From: Marinobacter nanhaiticus D15-8W
GTDB taxonomy: Bacteria > Pseudomonadota > Gammaproteobacteria > Pseudomonadales > Oleiphilaceae
Assembly: GCF_036511935.1 (NCBI RefSeq)
Contig: NZ_AP028878.1
Location: forward strand, 310,001 to 374,000
Direction: 5' to 3'
Length of the DNA: 64,000 nt
The stretch's first letter is position 1. Every line of letters starts with the position of its first letter. The notes under the pieces were generated by a model. It was not told the DNA's origin, made no database searches, and saw only the letters and a program-made list of their open reading frames with translations. A program made the position numbers and the translations under genes. Below are positions 26,329-35,445 of this stretch, piece by piece.

Positions 26329-27828
26329 ATGAACGTCAGTGAATATCTGCAGTACGATGCTGTCGGGCTGGCGGACCTTATCCGTCGCAAGGCGGTGTCC
26401 TCCCGCGATGTGATCAGTGCGGCTGTCGAGCGGGCCCGCGCCGTCAATCCCGCACTCAATGCGATCTGCCATCCCCAGTTCACCGAAGCGCTCAAGCAGG
26501 CACCCAACGACAAGGGACCGCTTTCCGGCGTGCCTTTCCTGCTCAAGGATCTGGCCCAGGAGCAGGCGGGCGAGCCCTGTACCTACGGCAGTCGGGCTCT
26601 GCGTAGCCAAGTGCCTGAACGGGATTCGGCCTATGTGCGCCGGGCGCGCAACGGCGGCCTGGTGATTATGGGACGGACGGCAACGCCAGAACTTGGGCTC
26701 AAGGCGATCACCGAATCGCAGCTCTGGGGTCCCTCGCGCAATCCCTGGGATAGTACGCGCACGCCCGGGGGATCGAGTGGCGGGTCCGGGGCTGCAGTCG
26801 CCGCTGGAATCGTACCCATGGCCGGCGCAAACGACGGGGGCGGCTCCATTCGAATTCCGGCGGCCTACAATGGTCTGTTCGGCCTTAAGCCGTCCCGCGG
26901 CAGGGTTTCCGCCGGGCCGAGCATGGGGGAGCACTGGACGGGTGCGTCAGCGGACCATGTGGTCAGCCGTAGTGTGCGTGACAGCGCGCTGATGCTCGAC
27001 CAGCTCGCGGGCCCGGAACCCGGCGATCCGTTTACCATTCCTGCACCGCAGAAGCCCTTCTACGAAATGATCAGTGAAGCGCCGCGCCGTCTGCGAATTG
27101 GCGTCTTCACCAGTTCGCCCTATGAGGGCGAGGTGGCGCAGGAATGTATCGATGCCGTGGAGGAGACCGCGCGTACCCTGGAAAACCTGGGACACCACAT
27201 CGAATATGCCCGACCTGATTTTGATGGCATGGCCCTGGCGCGATGCTACCTGGGCCTGTATTTCGGGGAGGTCTCCACCGCCATGGATCGGGCCACCCGC
27301 GACTTCGGCGCCCGGGACAAGGACTTCGAGCTGGATACCCGGCTGATCGGTATGCTCGGCCGGACGCTGCCCACGCCGGACTACGTGCGCCTGCGCCAGC
27401 AGTGGAATGATTTCGCCCGGGCCCTGGGGCTGTTCTTCGAGAGCTACGATCTCTATCTCTGTCCCACCACCGGCCAGATGCCCGCGCGTATCGGTGAGCT
27501 GGAGACGCCGGCGCACCTGCAGGTGGTGAGTCGGCTCATGCTGTTGCTCAAGGCCGGTCGACTGGTGCACCGCAGCGGACTGGTCGATCAACTGGCGATG
27601 GAAAGTCTCGCACGCACACCTTTCACCCAACTGGCCAACCTCACTGGAACGCCGGCGATGTCGGTACCGCTGCACTGGACGACAGGGGGCCTGCCGGTCG
27701 GCGTGCATTTCGGTGCAGCCCATGGCAACGAAGGCATCCTTCTGCAGTTGGCTGCGCAACTCGAAGCGGCGCTGCCCTGGTGGAGCCAGTACGAGAGGCT
27801 GGAGCAGCTCGAGGCCGCAGTGGCGTGA
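26329..27828 (+). CDS. Amidase signature family amidase
   Basis: A 499-residue amidohydrolase. The Ser-cisSer-Lys triad is visible: Lys in [11 protein letters not shown] (about residue 84), cis-Ser in [16 protein letters not shown] (about 155), and nucleophile Ser in [20 protein letters not shown] (about 180). The C-terminus contains [19 protein letters not shown]. It hydrolyses a carboxamide; the substrate is unknown, and it is not a GatA because no gatB/gatC neighbours exist. ATG 26329 has AGGA at 26319-26322; the frame upstream to 26245 lacks family residues. Confidence 0.92.
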   Translation: MNVSEYLQYDAVGLADLIRRKAVSSRDVISAAVERARAVNPALNAICHPQFTEALKQAPNDKGPLSGVPFLLKDLAQEQAGEPCTYGSRALRSQVPERDSAYVRRARNGGLVIMGRTATPELGLKAITESQLWGPSRNPWDSTRTPGGSSGGSGAAVAAGIVPMAGANDGGGSIRIPAAYNGLFGLKPSRGRVSAGPSMGEHWTGASADHVVSRSVRDSALMLDQLAGPEPGDPFTIPAPQKPFYEMISEAPRRLRIGVFTSSPYEGEVAQECIDAVEETARTLENLGHHIEYARPDFDGMALARCYLGLYFGEVSTAMDRATRDFGARDKDFELDTRLIGMLGRTLPTPDYVRLRQQWNDFARALGLFFESYDLYLCPTTGQMPARIGELETPAHLQVVSRLMLLLKAGRLVHRSGLVDQLAMESLARTPFTQLANLTGTPAMSVPLHWTTGGLPVGVHFGAAHGNEGILLQLAAQLEAALPWWSQYERLEQLEAAVA

Positions 27829-28070
27829 CGGGAATCGGCGAAGGCGCGATTCATGCGACGGGAGGGGTTGTGATCCGCCACGCGCATCACCACGTTTAAC
27901 CTTTTGCGGAGACACGCTATGCTGTAATCAGGGAGTCCGTGAATCACGTCCATGACTTCCCTGTGGCGATCACTGTATTAACGGCCTGTCTGCCGTATGT
28001 GCGCCAGACCGGCGGTTATGTCCAGTGTCTCCCCCCCTACCCTGATGGCACCGAGGAGGCGAGCGTACCC

Positions 28071-28658
28071 ATGAATCAACCGATTGCGATCGACGAGCTT
28101 GTATCTGTAGCACAGGGTGAAGCAATGGGAGAGCTGGACGCTCCCATGATGGCTATCGTTCTGTCCTCGGATCAAAGTTATGACCTGCCCATCAACTCCC
28201 TCGAGACTGAAGCCGACAAGGCGCGCTGGGCACTGATCCTTCGCGCGGCCCGGGAACATGTCGAGGCCGACGCCGTGGCCGTACTCTATCCGGCCTGGAC
28301 CACCATTAAATCGAAGCGGGAAAAGGCCGTGGAGCGGGATGACGAGGCCGATGCGCCCAATCCCATCGATACCCTGTTCGTACAGCTCCATACCCGGGAC
28401 CGCATCTATTGGCGAGGGTTCGAGCAGATCCGCGATCCACGCCACCAGCGGATCATCGGATTCAAACGTATTGGCGCGCTGTCGACGGATTACGACCGGG
28501 ACGATGCCCCGTCCGTGGCTGCCTGGCTGAACACCCTGTTCGAACCGCTGCCAGACGAAGGTGAGGAAACCGAAGTCGACCGGGAACTGGCCGACCTGCT
28601 GGAAGAACCAGAGGTGAGCGCGGCCTTGTACCCGCGACAAATGCGTAGCATGCACTGA
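28071..28658 (+). CDS. Conserved acidic protein of unknown function
   Basis: A 195-residue soluble protein. The ATG at 28071 has GAGGAGG at 28053-28059; an upstream GTG at 27939 would add a low-quality segment. The sequence is acidic, with LAREHVEADAVAVLYPAWTT-like central residues and a Glu-rich end (PDEGEETEVDRELADLLEEP). The pattern ALILRAAREHVEADAVAVLY, then DTLFVQLHTRDRIYWRGFEQ suggests one alpha/beta domain. No family is recognised. It stands alone between the amidase and the ECF sigma factor. Confidence 0.7.
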   Translation: MNQPIAIDELVSVAQGEAMGELDAPMMAIVLSSDQSYDLPINSLETEADKARWALILRAAREHVEADAVAVLYPAWTTIKSKREKAVERDDEADAPNPIDTLFVQLHTRDRIYWRGFEQIRDPRHQRIIGFKRIGALSTDYDRDDAPSVAAWLNTLFEPLPDEGEETEVDRELADLLEEPEVSAALYPRQMRSMH

Positions 28659-28707
28659 ATGCTGAATGCGGTCCCGGTGACCGCTTTCGGCTTATATGAC
28701 CTTACAT

Positions 28708-28735
28708 AAAAAAGCCCTGTCCAATCGGACAGGGC
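28708..28735 (-). terminator. Minus-strand intrinsic terminator without an obvious gene
   Basis: GCCCTGTCC (28714-28722) pairs with GGACAGGGC (28727-28735) around AATC. The T tract is on the minus strand (28713-28708), so it ends a leftward transcript. No convincing minus-strand protein gene lies upstream, which raises the possibility of a small RNA. Confidence 0.75.
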
Positions 28736-29144
28736 CAAGAACGCTCGCCCTTCTGCCTCGTGAACGGCGAGCGTCACTACCCATGTCCCTCCAGTGCCGT
28801 TAACTTCTGCTATTTTTTCAGGACTGCCTTTCTTCAAAACCGTTTCGGGGTCTTTACGATTGCTCTGAAGCGAGTGCCCTAACCGGCATCTGACCAGGTG
28901 GGCGAGCAGCTATTAATCCCAATACGGTCAAGTGTTCGTAAAGGTTGCAGAAGGAACGTGACCGACGCTGACCGTTGGCGATCCTGTCATTCTTGAGGAC
29001 GCTACCAGTAAGACACGAAGTCGTAGCGTTGTTGGTTCCATATAAGAGAATTCAATCGCGTTGCCAGATTGCATCCCGTCGCCGCGCCCGGACGTAATGG
29101 GGTGTACCTGGCCAAAAACAGGTCCAAGCGAGAGCAAAGAAACG
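28736..29144. other. Intergenic region with a second strong hairpin; possible small RNA
   Basis: ACGCTCGCC (28741-28749) and GGCGAGCGT (28766-28774) form a perfect 9-bp stem next to the minus-strand terminator. Further along the minus strand CACT-GGAGGGACATGGGT-AGTG could form a loop with GGA motifs. A weak ECF-type promoter pair (GGAAC 28953-28957, CGTT 28973-28976) precedes the sigma factor but has a 15-base gap. None of this is proven. Confidence 0.35.
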
Positions 29145-29705
29145 ATGGCTGTAGAGACAGGTCAGGCTGAACTCATGGCGCTGTTGGCCCGGGTGGCCCA
29201 GCACGACCGTGAGGCTTTCCACTCCCTCTATGACCGGATGGCCGGTCGGATGTTCGGTGTCTGTCACAAATTGGCGGGTCAGCCCGAGCTTGCCGAGGAG
29301 GCGTTGCAGGATGCCTTTATCCGTATCTGGCACCACGCCGGCGAGTATCACAGTGAACGCGGCTCGCCTCTGAACTGGATGCTGACCATCGCCCGCTATC
29401 GGACCCTGGACCTGATGCGCGCCCGCAAGATACGCCAGACCGCCGGGGACGAGATGCTGGAGACCGTGGCTGATGCGACGCCGAACCCGCTGGATGCGTC
29501 GCTCCAGGCCGATGGCGCAGCAGCACTGACCGGTTGCCTGGACGAGTTGAGTGAATCCCAGCGCGACAGCATCCTGCTCTCCTACTACAAGGGGTTCACC
29601 CACGAAGAGCTGTCAACGGCGCTCAGTACGCCGATCGGGACCGTCAAGAGCTGGATACGGCGCGGACTTATGGCGCTGAAGAGGTGTTTGGAGGAGTTGC
29701 AGTAA
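29145..29705 (+). CDS. ECF sigma-70 factor (SigK-like)
   Basis: A 186-residue sigma factor. Region 2 contains EEALQDAFIRIWHHAGEYHS and LNWMLTIARYRTLDLMRARK. Region 4 contains LDELSESQRDSILLSYYKGF and LSTALSTPIGTVKSWIRRGL. The two-domain layout and the partner gene place it with SigK/RskA-type ECF factors, which usually respond to envelope or redox stress. ATG 29145 gives the normal N-terminus. The stop overlaps the start of the anti-sigma gene. Confidence 0.93.
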   Translation: MAVETGQAELMALLARVAQHDREAFHSLYDRMAGRMFGVCHKLAGQPELAEEALQDAFIRIWHHAGEYHSERGSPLNWMLTIARYRTLDLMRARKIRQTAGDEMLETVADATPNPLDASLQADGAAALTGCLDELSESQRDSILLSYYKGFTHEELSTALSTPIGTVKSWIRRGLMALKRCLEELQ

Positions 29706-30406
29706 TGAACAGGACACCTGAGCGCATCGAACGTCTGGCGGCGGAATACGCCCTTGGCGCATTGCAGGGCGGGGCGCGGCGTCGTTTCGAACGCTGGATG
29801 ATGGAATCCTGGTCGATCCGCCAGGAAGTCTGGTATTGGGAAAACAAACTGGCTCCCCTGGCTGATGCGGTTCCGGACAAGACGCCGCCCGCACGGGTCT
29901 GGCAGCGTATCGAGGAACGGCTCTGGCCGGATATGGCGAAGACGACGGGCCGTAAAGGCAGCCTGAACTGGCTATGGGCAGGCTGGAGCCTGGCAGCAAC
30001 AGCCGCGGTGTTGGTATTGGCCGTGGTGTTGTTGCAACAACCCGGGGTACCGGAACGCGGGCTACTATCGGGAGCGGTAGTGCAGGAAGATTCCACGGAT
30101 CCGCTATGGCTGGTTGCCGAGCGCGGCAAGCCCGGTCGGCTTAGCCTCCGACCGGTGGCTGCGGCCCCGGCTGAAGGCAATAAGGATTACGAGCTCTGGG
30201 TTGTCCCGGAAGATGGCAACCCCATGTCGCTGGGCGTGATACCGGTGGGCGAGGACACCTTGCAGATTACGCTGTCGCCGGAAGCCCGGGCCGCGCTGGA
30301 GGCTTCGAAGACTCTGGCGATCAGTCTCGAACCCAGGGGTGGCTCGCCCACCGGCGCGCCGACCGGCCCGATCCTGCACATCACGCGCCTGCATGAGCTC
30401 GAGTAG
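29705..30406 (+). CDS. RskA-type transmembrane anti-sigma factor
   Basis: A 233-residue single-span protein. The cytoplasmic N-terminus (ERIERLAAEYALGALQGGAR) binds the sigma factor. One helix (SLAATAAVLVLAVVLLQQ, about 98-116) follows. The periplasmic part is an RskA-like domain (KDYELWVVPEDGNPMSLGVI, KTLAISLEPRGGSPTGAPTG). No zinc-binding HxxxCxxC is present, so sensing is not of the ZAS type. It overlaps the sigma gene by one base (TAATG), with GGAGGAG ahead of the start. Confidence 0.9.
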   Translation: MNRTPERIERLAAEYALGALQGGARRRFERWMMESWSIRQEVWYWENKLAPLADAVPDKTPPARVWQRIEERLWPDMAKTTGRKGSLNWLWAGWSLAATAAVLVLAVVLLQQPGVPERGLLSGAVVQEDSTDPLWLVAERGKPGRLSLRPVAAAPAEGNKDYELWVVPEDGNPMSLGVIPVGEDTLQITLSPEARAALEASKTLAISLEPRGGSPTGAPTGPILHITRLHELE

Positions 30407-30437
30407 CGGGCTGCGTGCCTGGGCCCGAAAGTCGGGC

Positions 30438-31844
30438 TCAGGCCCTGGCCAGCAGCGTCACGCACAACTGCGCTTGCTGGATGAAATGGCTGAAGGCCGT
30501 AAGTTGATCCTGGGACGGTGTCGCTTGCAACTGACCGTTGTCGGCGAAGAACAGGCCCACCAGTCGCTCCCCGGCTGACAGGGGGCCGACCAGTGCCGGA
30601 CGGGTGCCAATCCAGGCATCGCAGTCGGGCAGAAGGGGGCCGTCTGGATGCGGCGGCAGGATCTGGCAGTGATCGACCAGCAGCGACTTGACGGGGCCTT
30701 TGCTGTCGCGATCGATCGTGAAGCCTTCACGCCAGTTGTCGGTCCCAGGCCCCAGAAGCTTGCGTGGTATGAGCTGGTTGCTGCCGGGTCCGGCCATCAA
30801 CAGTACGACGCGACGCATACCGACAGCGCGATGGATACCTTCCACCACCATCTGGCATACGGTGTTCAGATCCGGCTGAGAGGCCAGGGTCGATGAGATC
30901 TCACGCAGGATACTCAATTGTAACGCCGGGTCCCCCATCGGCGCTTCCCTGTCCGTCGTCTCGCTATTCTCATGGCCGCCGGGCAGCAGGCCTCGGATCT
31001 GGGGGATACCGAAAGACACCGCGATCTCTTCGGCTTCGCTGGTATTCAGGCGCACCTGATCGCGGACGGTGGCGGTCTTCTCGTTTACGTCCTCGGCGAT
31101 GGCGCCCAGCAGTTTTTCCATCGCTGGCGTGCGCCAGCCCTGCTCGGCTTCCCGCGCCAGTTCCACCGAATGCCGAACGAGGGAGACGGCAGGCGATGTC
31201 GGACGCCCGGCGCTGACCACATCGTGGATGAACTGACCGAGTTTCCAGTTATCCACCAGGCTGCGGGTAATCTCCACGAATGTGGTGCCGAGAATCTCTT
31301 TCTGCAGGGCGGTCGGGTTATCGTCCGGCAGCCGTGCAGCTAATTCGCCCGCCTGTTCGGTCGGGCAGGACCAGAAGGCCAGCTCACCAATGTTGGTCAG
31401 CAGTGCGCCGATAAATACTTCCTCCCGCGCCTGCTCGTTCTTGCCTGGCAGCAGACAGCGCGCCTGGACGGCGGCGTGCAGGGCGCGCGCCAGGGACTTG
31501 AGCAGGTGCGGCCGCGGATTACGTTCGATCAGCGTATCGATCAGCAGCGACGAGATGGCCATGGACTTCACTGCGTCGAAGCCGATCAGCGTGATTGCCC
31601 GGCTGACCGTGCTGACCTGGACTCGTGAGTGGTTATAGAACGCCGAGTTGGACAGGCGCAGCACCTGGGAGGTGAGCTATGCATCGTTGAGGATGACGCC
31701 GGCCAGTTCGTTCACCGTGGAACTGGTGCTTTCGGTCAGCTGATTGATGCGTCTGAGGGTATTGGCGAGTACGGGCAACTCGACCTGGCTGAGGTAATCG
31801 ACCCAAGCCTGGGTGCCATGGAAACGCGTCGGCTTGTCGCTCAA
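30438..31844 (-). pseudogene. HDOD-domain protein interrupted by an in-frame TAG
   Basis: From TTG 31844 (GGAG 9 bases upstream) the frame reads LSDKPTRFHGTQAWVDYLSQ, then VELPVLANTLRRINQLTEST and ELAGVILNDA. TAG follows at 31679-31677 (codon 56), and the frame continues LTSQVLRLSNSAFYNHSRV without a shift. The canonical HDOD sequence runs straight through this point (D-x-x-L-T-x-x-L-L-R-L-x-N-S), so one base change (for example TCG to TAG) explains it. The remaining 412 codons are intact: HDOD (to about residue 270), then a GAF-like C-terminal part (LSILREISSTLASQPDLNTV, GMRRVVLLMAGPG). Restart at GTG 31664 would delete the first HDOD helices. Probably a recent null allele, or an error. Confidence 0.8.
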
Positions 31845-32012
31845 GAAGGATGCTCCAGAAAAATGACTGCATGTTCAAACTAAGTTTAGCCGAATCTACT
31901 GTTGGATAAGTGCACCATCCTGTAGCTATTCGTTACGGCATGCCCCGATTCGGGTTTGCAGCCCGGCTGCGATATACTGCGCGATCATTTTTTGGCATTG
32001 CAGAGATGGCCA

Positions 32013-33020
32013 GTGATTGAATTCGACCAGGTCCACAAGGCGTACGAGGTGGAAGGCCGGGCGATCCCCGCGCTGCAGCCCACCGATCTCGCCATCCAGA
32101 ACGGCGAGATCTTTGGCATCGTCGGTCATTCCGGGGCGGGGAAGTCCACCCTGATCCGCCTTATAAACCTGCTGGAACGGCCCAGCGGCGGGCGTATCGT
32201 CATCGACGGCGAGGATGTCACCGGTTATGGCTCAGACAACCTACGTGCTTTCCGGCGTCAGGTCGGCATGATCTTCCAGCATTTCAACCTGCTGTGGTCG
32301 AAGACGGTGGAAGATAACATCGCTTTCCCGATGAAGCTGGCGGGCATCTACTCGAAGGAGGAGATCCGCGCGCGGGTGAAAGAGCTGTTGGAGCGCGTGG
32401 GCCTGACCCACCACGCCCGCAAGTACCCGTCCCAGCTGTCCGGCGGCCAGAAGCAGCGGGTGGGCATCGCCCGGGCACTGGCCTGCCGGCCGACCATCCT
32501 CCTGTGTGATGAGGCCACCAGCGCCCTCGATCCGCAGACCACCCAGTCAGTCCTGCGCCTGCTGGCGGATATCAACCGCGAGCTGGGCCTGACCATTGTT
32601 CTGATCACCCACGAGATGGACGTGGTGCGCCGGGTCTGTGATCGCGTGGCCGTGATGGATGCCGGGGAAGTCGTGGAAATGGGGCCTGTGACCGATGTCT
32701 TCCTGCACCCCAAGCATCCCACCACCCGGGATTTCGTGTTCGAGAGCGAGCATATCGACGAGCGCGAGATGCACGAAGATTTCGAAAACGCCGAAGGTCG
32801 TATCCTGCGTCTCACATTCCGTGGCGAATCCACCTACAAACCATTGCTGGGCAGTGTCGCGCGCGAGACGGGTGTGGATTTCAGCATCCTGTCCGGCCGG
32901 ATCGATCGCATCAAGGATACGCCTTACGGCCAGCTCACCCTGTCCCTGGTCGGCGGTGACCTGAAGGCGGCGCAGTCCGCCCTGGAAGCAGCGGATGTCC
33001 ATGTGGAGGTGCTGCGATGA
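32013..33020 (+). CDS. metN: Methionine ABC transporter ATP-binding protein
   Basis: A 335-residue ATPase of the D/L-methionine importer. Walker [10 protein letters not shown] (residues about 38-46), Q-loop, signature LSGGQKQR, Walker [15 protein letters not shown] and the switch His [13 protein letters not shown] are complete. The C-terminal about 90 residues form the NIL/ACT-like regulatory domain ([20 protein letters not shown]) that binds methionine and slows transport. GTG 32013 gives the family's usual length; upstream in-frame codons to 31956 do not align with it. It overlaps metI by 4 bp. Confidence 0.95.
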   Translation: MIEFDQVHKAYEVEGRAIPALQPTDLAIQNGEIFGIVGHSGAGKSTLIRLINLLERPSGGRIVIDGEDVTGYGSDNLRAFRRQVGMIFQHFNLLWSKTVEDNIAFPMKLAGIYSKEEIRARVKELLERVGLTHHARKYPSQLSGGQKQRVGIARALACRPTILLCDEATSALDPQTTQSVLRLLADINRELGLTIVLITHEMDVVRRVCDRVAVMDAGEVVEMGPVTDVFLHPKHPTTRDFVFESEHIDEREMHEDFENAEGRILRLTFRGESTYKPLLGSVARETGVDFSILSGRIDRIKDTPYGQLTLSLVGGDLKAAQSALEAADVHVEVLR

Positions 33021-33685
33021 TGGAAGGTTTGCTAGCTAACGTGGACTGGACCGAGATCGGCTGGGCCAGCTGGGATACGCTGGTGATGGTCGGCGTTTCC
33101 CTGTTTTTCAGCGTGCTGCTCGGACTGCCGATTGGCGTGCTGCTGTTCCTGACCGGCAAGCGCCAGTTGCTCGAGCAACCGGTTGCCTACGCGCTGCTGT
33201 CGTTCGTGGTGAACGTACTGCGTTCCGTCCCGTTTATAATCCTGCTGATCGTGATGATTCCCTTCACGGTGATGCTGATCGGAACGTCCCTCGGTGTGGC
33301 TGGCGCGATTCCGCCGCTGGTGGCCGGCGGCGCGCCGTTCTTCGCGCGCCTGGTGGAAACCTCCCTGCGGGAAGTGGACCGGGGCATTATCGAAGCCACC
33401 CAGGCCATGGGTGCGACTGTCAAACAGGTCGTGTTCGGGGCGCTGCTTCCGGAGGCATTGCCCGGTATCATTGCCGGCATTACCGTAACGGCCATCACAC
33501 TGGTCTCCTATGCGGCCATGTCCGGCGTCATTGGCGGCGGCGGTCTGGGTGATTTGGCGATACGTTTCGGTTATCAGCGATTCCAGACCGATGTCATGGT
33601 CATTACCGTGGCGCTCCTGGTCATTTTCGTACAGTTGCTGCAAATGCTTGGGGACCGGCTTGTCCTTTATTTCAGCCGCCGCTGA
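33017..33685 (+). CDS. metI: Methionine ABC transporter permease
   Basis: A 222-residue inner-membrane protein with five helices and the EAA loop for docking to MetN ([35 protein letters not shown]). Length and sequence are typical of MetI. It forms the methionine channel with MetN and receives substrate from MetQ, encoded 85 bp downstream. Confidence 0.95.
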   Translation: MMEGLLANVDWTEIGWASWDTLVMVGVSLFFSVLLGLPIGVLLFLTGKRQLLEQPVAYALLSFVVNVLRSVPFIILLIVMIPFTVMLIGTSLGVAGAIPPLVAGGAPFFARLVETSLREVDRGIIEATQAMGATVKQVVFGALLPEALPGIIAGITVTAITLVSYAAMSGVIGGGGLGDLAIRFGYQRFQTDVMVITVALLVIFVQLLQMLGDRLVLYFSRR

Positions 33686-33770
33686 GTATTCAGAGGCAAC
33701 TGCTCCCAACACGCAATAATTCGAAAAAACCGCTCGCCACTCCGGCGAGCCCGTAGACACGAGGAAGATT

Positions 33771-34550
33771 ATGAAACTGACAAAGATCCTGGCGCTGGCC
33801 GCCACCCTGGTTGCCTTCTCCGCCCAGGCCGCAGACAAGCTGACTGTCGCGGCCACGGCCGTTCCCCACGCGGAAATCCTTGAGTTCGTGAAGCCGAAGC
33901 TGGCCGATCAGGGCGTGGATATGGACGTGAAAGTCTTCACCGACTACGTCCAGCCCAACATCCAGGTGGCCCAGGAGCGGATGGATGCCAACTTCTTCCA
34001 GCACCAGCCGTACCTGACTGAGTTCAATGATGGCAAGGGCACCAACCTGGTCAGCGTCGTGGGCGTACACGTTGAGCCGTTCGGCGCCTACTCCAACAAG
34101 ATCGAGTCCCTGGACGATCTGGAAGAGGGCGCTACCATCGCCATCCCCAACGATCCGACCAACGGTGGCCGCGCACTTCTGCTTCTGCAAAAGGCTGGAC
34201 TGATCACCCTGAAAGACGAGAGCAAGATCACTGCAACTCCGCGTGATATCGCCGAGAACCCGCTGGACCTGGACTTCTACGAGCTGGAAGCTGCAACACT
34301 GCCGCGCGTCCTGGGTCAGGTGGACGTGGCGATGATCAACACCAACTACGCGCTGGAAGCGGGTCTCAACCCGACCGAGGACGCACTGATCATCGAGGGT
34401 GCCGACTCGCCTTACGTGAACATCCTGGTTGCCCGTCCGGACAACAAGGACAGCGAAGCCATGCAGAAGCTGGCCGACGTGCTGACCAGTGAGGACGTGA
34501 AATCCTTTATCCAGGAAAAGTATGAAGGTGCCGTCGTTCCGGCCTTCTGA
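33771..34550 (+). CDS. metQ: Methionine-binding protein MetQ
   Basis: A 259-residue NlpA/MetQ family protein. The N-terminus KLTKILALAATLVAFSAQAA is a cleavable signal without a lipobox Cys, so this MetQ is soluble rather than lipid-anchored. Family motifs are LTVAATAVPHAEILEFVKPK, QHQPYLTEFN, GAYSNKIESLDDLEEGATIA and IPNDPTNGGRALLLLQ. It captures methionine in the periplasm for MetNI. A strong terminator follows. Confidence 0.95.
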   Translation: MKLTKILALAATLVAFSAQAADKLTVAATAVPHAEILEFVKPKLADQGVDMDVKVFTDYVQPNIQVAQERMDANFFQHQPYLTEFNDGKGTNLVSVVGVHVEPFGAYSNKIESLDDLEEGATIAIPNDPTNGGRALLLLQKAGLITLKDESKITATPRDIAENPLDLDFYELEAATLPRVLGQVDVAMINTNYALEAGLNPTEDALIIEGADSPYVNILVARPDNKDSEAMQKLADVLTSEDVKSFIQEKYEGAVVPAF

Positions 34551-34582
34551 GAATTCAGTGTCCGATACACTGGATGGATAGA

Positions 34583-34614
34583 AAAAGACCCCGGCATTGC
34601 CGGGGTCTTTTTTT
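34583..34614 (+). terminator. Terminator of the metNIQ operon
   Basis: AAAAGACCCCGGC (34583-34595) pairs with GCCGGGGTCTTTT (34599-34611) around a three-base loop, with T to 34614; 33 bases after the metQ stop. It also faces the peroxiredoxin gene and may serve both directions. Confidence 0.92.
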
Positions 34615-34636
34615 GTCGCCGATTTACCTCCGGAGC

Positions 34637-35290
34637 TTACTCACCGCTCCAGTTGGCTTTCGGGTCGGGTGTCATGCGCAGGTACGGGCGTACCGCCTTG
34701 TAACCCTGTGGGAAGCGCTGTTTGATCTCTTCCTCATCCTGCAGGGAAGGCACGATCACAACATCACTGCCGGCCTCCCAGTTGCCCGGCGTCGCCACCT
34801 TGTGTTCGTCGGTGAGCTGCAGGGAATCGACGACGCGAAGCACCTCGTTGAAGTTACGACCGGTACTTGCCGGGTAGGTGATCATCAGGCGCACCTTCTT
34901 GTTCGGGTCGATCACGAACAGCGAGCGCACGGTCATGCTGTTGTCGGCATTGGGGTGAATCATGTCATAGAGTTCGGACACCTTGCGGTCGCCGTCCGCC
35001 AGGATCGGGAAGTTGACGGAGCAACCCTGGGTCTCGTTGATATCCTTGATCCATTCCTTGTGGGACTCGACATCGTCAACGCTCAGCGCGATGGCCTTGA
35101 CGTTGCGCTTGGCAAACTCGTCCTTCAGCTTGGCGGTCAGGCCCAGTTCGGTGGTGCATACGGGAGTGAAGTCCGCCGGGTGGGAAAACAGGATGCCCCA
35201 GCTGTCACCCAACCACTCGTGGAAACGGATACGGCCTTCGCTGGAATCCTGCTCGAAGTCAGGAGCGGTGTCGCCTAGACGTATGCTCAT
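34637..35290 (-). CDS. 1-Cys peroxiredoxin (Prx6 family)
   Basis: A 217-residue peroxidase. The peroxidatic Cys is in SHPADFTPVCTTELG (about residue 47), and the C-terminal extension contains YPASTGRNFNEVLRVVDSLQ, both hallmarks of the Prx6 group. No resolving Cys pattern is seen. It reduces H2O2 and organic peroxides. ATG 35290 has GAGGAGG upstream. It is monocistronic. Confidence 0.93.
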   Translation of the reverse strand: MSIRLGDTAPDFEQDSSEGRIRFHEWLGDSWGILFSHPADFTPVCTTELGLTAKLKDEFAKRNVKAIALSVDDVESHKEWIKDINETQGCSVNFPILADGDRKVSELYDMIHPNADNSMTVRSLFVIDPNKKVRLMITYPASTGRNFNEVLRVVDSLQLTDEHKVATPGNWEAGSDVVIVPSLQDEEEIKQRFPQGYKAVRPYLRMTPDPKANWSGE

Positions 35291-35445
35291 GGATACTCCT
35301 CCTCAATGTTTGGCGCCCGTGGTATGGGGGGCCATATCTTCCTGTAAATGCTGCGACCTGGCTGAATCGCCTCAATTCTGGATTGACTATTGGGCCGCAG
35401 CGCCAGAACTCAAAAGACTGTTTCAGTCTAGTTTATAACGCCTGG

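Noticed and set aside
28490..28837. 115-codon minus-strand frame over the 28.7 kb terminator
   Set aside because: It runs through the terminator and ends opposite another gene; coding sense is unlikely.
28953..28976. Autoregulated ECF promoter ahead of the sigma factor gene
   Set aside because: GGAAC and CGTT are present, but the 15-base gap is shorter than the usual 16-17, so I list it only as a possibility.
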